DNA from: Marinifilaceae bacterium
GTDB lineage: Bacteria > Bacteroidota > Bacteroidia > Bacteroidales > Marinifilaceae
Direction of reading: 5' to 3'
Assembly: GCA_017936285.1 (NCBI GenBank)
Contig: JAGBFU010000007.1
Span: 1 to 35,409, forward strand
DNA: 35,409 nucleotides
Shown here piece after piece: positions 33,479-35,409 of the stretch (the stretch's first letter is position 1; the number at the start of each line of letters is the position of its first letter). Under the pieces are notes generated by a model that saw only the letters and a program-made list of their open reading frames with translations, had not been told where the DNA came from and searched no databases. A program made the position numbers and the translations under genes.

Positions 33479-33829
33479 TTACTTTTTATTGTTCAACACC
33501 TCGATTAATGAATTGATATTCTTACTCGGGATCTGCTCTTTCAGTGCCAATTCCACCTCAAGTAACTCAGAACGTAACTCCAAACATATCGAATCCTGTC
33601 GTATATTCAAAAGCTCCTGAGTATCGTAAGCCACTCCACTCTCACTCATATTACGTTTACTCTCAGCTATAGCCAGTTCACGTTCCAATTCCGCCTTACG
33701 TTGATTCAACTCTTTGATCTTAACTGTTGAATTCACATCCTGACTTCCTTGATTATCAAGCTGAGCAATTGCAGGGAATGATACTAACATCACCATCAAC
33801 ACTGCAAATATCTTATTAATATTCTTCAT
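33479..33829 (-). CDS. Small exported coiled-coil protein
   Basis: 116 residues. A signal peptide (1-23, ending PAIAQ) is followed by an almost wholly helical, charged sequence with heptad-like Leu spacing (IKELNQRKAELERELAIAE; LRSELLEVELALKEQ). No family is recognised. It lies 5 bases before the EF-hand gene at 33473 and 39 bases after the BspA-like gene, so it belongs to the same operon. It may be a periplasmic partner or spacer protein. Confidence 0.7.
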   Translation of the reverse strand: MKNINKIFAVLMVMLVSFPAIAQLDNQGSQDVNSTVKIKELNQRKAELERELAIAESKRNMSESGVAYDTQELLNIRQDSICLELRSELLEVELALKEQIPSKNINSLIEVLNNKK

Positions 33830-33868
33830 TTCAAAACTTTTAATAACTTGTTTAACCTCTTTGACAAT

Positions 33869-34900
33869 TTATTTAATCCCGTACATACTCTTAACCGAGG
33901 GAAGAGCATCCTGATTCACCAAATATGGGATATCACCACCAATCTCCTTATACTCGCCGGGCTTTTGAATCAATGATTTCTTATACAATTTCAAAGAACC
34001 TTTTGGAACCGTAATTATCAAATCCTGATTTGCAACCTGTAACAAGAAACACTCTCCTGAAGCATCCAGTGCTGTCATTACCGGCATCACACCCTTAAAC
34101 TCAATCTCATTCAAACTCTTCAATCGTGCAAACTCGCGAAACGAGAGAGTCTCAAGACTGTCAGACAATACCACCTTACTGACTCCGTAACAATCTGAAA
34201 GTGCACCAGGAGTAACTACCTTTGTTGAACTATTCAATACTACATTACCACTATATGCGCGTGGGCAACAATATAAGGTCTCACCACATTTATCATACAA
34301 CAAACCATCTATTGAAGCGAAATAGTTGTTATTTACGTCAACATTGATCTCTTTAAGATGCATCAATTTCTTTGCATTTATCACCTTGGTAACCTTGGCA
34401 GGGATAGTTATTGATTCCAATTTATCACTCCAACGGAAAACTGCCAGATTTATCTCATTCCATTCACCTCCAAGAGTGATGTGTTGAATATTCGGACATT
34501 TAAAAAATGCACCCTCGCCTATCTCAATATTATTTGATGGGAAAACAATTTTACTCAAAGAGGTACAACCTTCAAAAGCGAATGCTCCGATTTTGGTAAT
34601 CCCCATAGGTATGACGATTCCTGTCAATTTATCGGCACCACTGAAAGCCTTGCTTCCTATTGATACCACATTGTAAATCTCTCCATTGTGACGAATCTTT
34701 GAAGGGAGTGAAATCTCTCCTGAATATTCACTTTGAACATCGTCGGTGATACTACCGAAATAGGTTACACCAACACTCTTGTCCTTTTCACTCAAAATAT
34801 TAAAATAGACCTTTTGACCATTCAAGGTTACTACCAAATCCTGTGCATATAATGCTCCACTCAAAAGCAATAGCACAAACAAAGAGAATAACTTTTTCAT
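33869..34900 (-). CDS. Exported BspA-like leucine-rich-repeat protein
   Basis: 343 residues. A signal peptide (about 1-19, ending ALYAQ) is followed by LRR_5/BspA-type repeats of about 23 residues, for example IGSKAFSGADKLTGIVIPMG, KIGAFAFEGCTSLSKIVFP and IGEGAFFKCPNIQHITL. BspA-like repeats often mediate adhesion or protein binding at the surface in Bacteroidota. The repeats become irregular after about residue 180, and the C-terminus (IPYLVNQDALPSVKSMYGIK) has no sorting signal. It is the second gene of the eight-gene operon, 12 bases after the glycine-zipper gene. Confidence 0.82.
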   Translation of the reverse strand: MKKLFSLFVLLLLSGALYAQDLVVTLNGQKVYFNILSEKDKSVGVTYFGSITDDVQSEYSGEISLPSKIRHNGEIYNVVSIGSKAFSGADKLTGIVIPMGITKIGAFAFEGCTSLSKIVFPSNNIEIGEGAFFKCPNIQHITLGGEWNEINLAVFRWSDKLESITIPAKVTKVINAKKLMHLKEINVDVNNNYFASIDGLLYDKCGETLYCCPRAYSGNVVLNSSTKVVTPGALSDCYGVSKVVLSDSLETLSFREFARLKSLNEIEFKGVMPVMTALDASGECFLLQVANQDLIITVPKGSLKLYKKSLIQKPGEYKEIGGDIPYLVNQDALPSVKSMYGIK

Positions 34901-34912
34901 ATTTATACATTA

Positions 34913-35224
34913 TTAAGCGTTATATTCAAAATCAGTCACATCGGCATTATTGATATAATCATCATTATATGCCAACTCATTAACTTCAGGCTCCACATCA
35001 AGAATAGTAGTATCAACGAACTGCCCATCTACCAAATGCTCCTCAGGTGCCTCTGAAATATAGTCATCCTGTATATCTAAACCATCATCTATTGTCTCAA
35101 CGGGAGTATCAAATACCTCTTCTGCCACCAAAACACCGGTAACCATTCCTACCATAGTTCCTACAGAAGAACCCAAGGCTGTTGCTACAACATCACCTAC
35201 ACCATTTTTATTATTCTTACCCAT
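34913..35224 (-). CDS. Small glycine-zipper membrane protein with acidic tail
   Basis: 103 residues. A short basic start (MGKNNKNGV) leads into a Gly-rich membrane helix (about 12-34, ALGSSVGTMVGMVTGVLVA) and then an acidic tail ending YINNADVTDFEYNA. The layout is the same as in the two EF-hand proteins (short cytoplasmic N-terminus, glycine-zipper helix, acidic exterior), and the end resembles VDYLNDDANV of the one at 27781. It has no EF-hand. It is the first gene of the eight-gene operon under island promoter E. No named family is recognised. Confidence 0.68.
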   Translation of the reverse strand: MGKNNKNGVGDVVATALGSSVGTMVGMVTGVLVAEEVFDTPVETIDDGLDIQDDYISEAPEEHLVDGQFVDTTILDVEPEVNELAYNDDYINNADVTDFEYNA

Positions 35225-35254
35225 AATCTTGTTGTTTTAATTATTAATCTGATA

Positions 35255-35336
35255 CAAAGTTAAACTCACAAAAAGCTTAAAGCAAACATTTAAAACCATT
35301 CTGTATGAAATACCCCGATTATTACACGAAATGGTA
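35255..35336 (-). promoter_or_regulatory. Island promoter E with paired operator half-sites
   Basis: Plus-strand order: -7 box CAAAGTTA (35255-35262), 20 bases, CAAA (35283-35286), half-sites TGTATGAAAT (35302-35311) and TACACGAAAT (35323-35332). The operator starts at 35297, 35 bases from the end of the -7 box. It drives the eight-gene operon 35224 to 28817, with a leader of about 25 bases. Confidence 0.8.
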
Positions 35337-35392
35337 GGATTTGATAAAGTTTATAAATTCATAATATTGCCGCAATCTGCTTTAAGATATAA

Positions 35393-35409
35393 TTAGGAAT
35401 TAGGAATTA
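35393..35409. repeat. TTAGGAA heptamer tandem at the window end
   Basis: Two units of TTAGGAA (35393-35406), the reverse complement of the tandem at 64-84. The array may continue past the window. Confidence 0.7.

Overview
The window comes from a member of the Bacteroidales (phylum Bacteroidota). The evidence is a bat-type operon, Bacteroidota-specific lipoproteins, an M64 peptidase of the Bacteroides type, BspA-like repeats, promoter boxes of the form TTTG-N20-TAnnTTTG, weak ribosome binding sites and (TTCCTAA)n tandems between genes. Genus cannot be fixed from the sequence. Every recognised gene except a rubredoxin is on the minus strand. No tRNA, rRNA, CRISPR array or transposase was seen.

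Layout. 1-243 is gene-free and repeat-rich. 244-6054 is a moxR-DUF58-(DUF4381-like)-batA-batB-batC operon. 6174-12757 is a housekeeping run: an M64 peptidase, cmk, ispH, pfkA, priA and a small membrane protein. 12758-13490 holds a non-coding stretch, a plus-strand rubredoxin too short for most ORF filters, and a bidirectional terminator. 13491-15979 holds a DUF1232 protein and two lipoproteins.

16110-35224 is the accessory part and reads as one signalling island. It encodes a vWA protein, a polytopic protein with a WG-like tail, a Ser/Thr kinase with two membrane segments, an FHA/zinc-ribbon protein, an orphan LytTR DNA-binding protein, a kinase fused to an FGE/SUMF1 domain, a DUF805 protein, a PMCA-type Ca2+ pump, two paralogous EF-hand membrane proteins, a tail-anchored protein with a YGPPPGIDD repeat, a PP2C phosphatase with a membrane anchor and disordered tail, a second zinc-ribbon/FHA protein, an exported caspase-like protease with an EF-hand-like loop, a coiled-coil protein, a BspA-like LRR protein and a glycine-zipper membrane protein.

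The most notable observation is that five promoters in this island share one architecture: a TAnnTTTG box, a 20-bp spacer, a TTTG box, and then two direct half-sites (TRYAYGAAAT on the plus strand) exactly 21 bp apart. The operator begins at the same distance from the -7 box in all five. Two half-sites on one helix face is the binding mode known for LytTR regulators, and one of the five promoters drives the operon holding the LytTR gene. I infer an autoregulated regulon coupling Ser/Thr phosphorylation (two kinases, one phosphatase, two FHA readers), calcium (pump, EF-hands) and a caspase-like effector. The wiring is inference; the motif geometry is seen directly.
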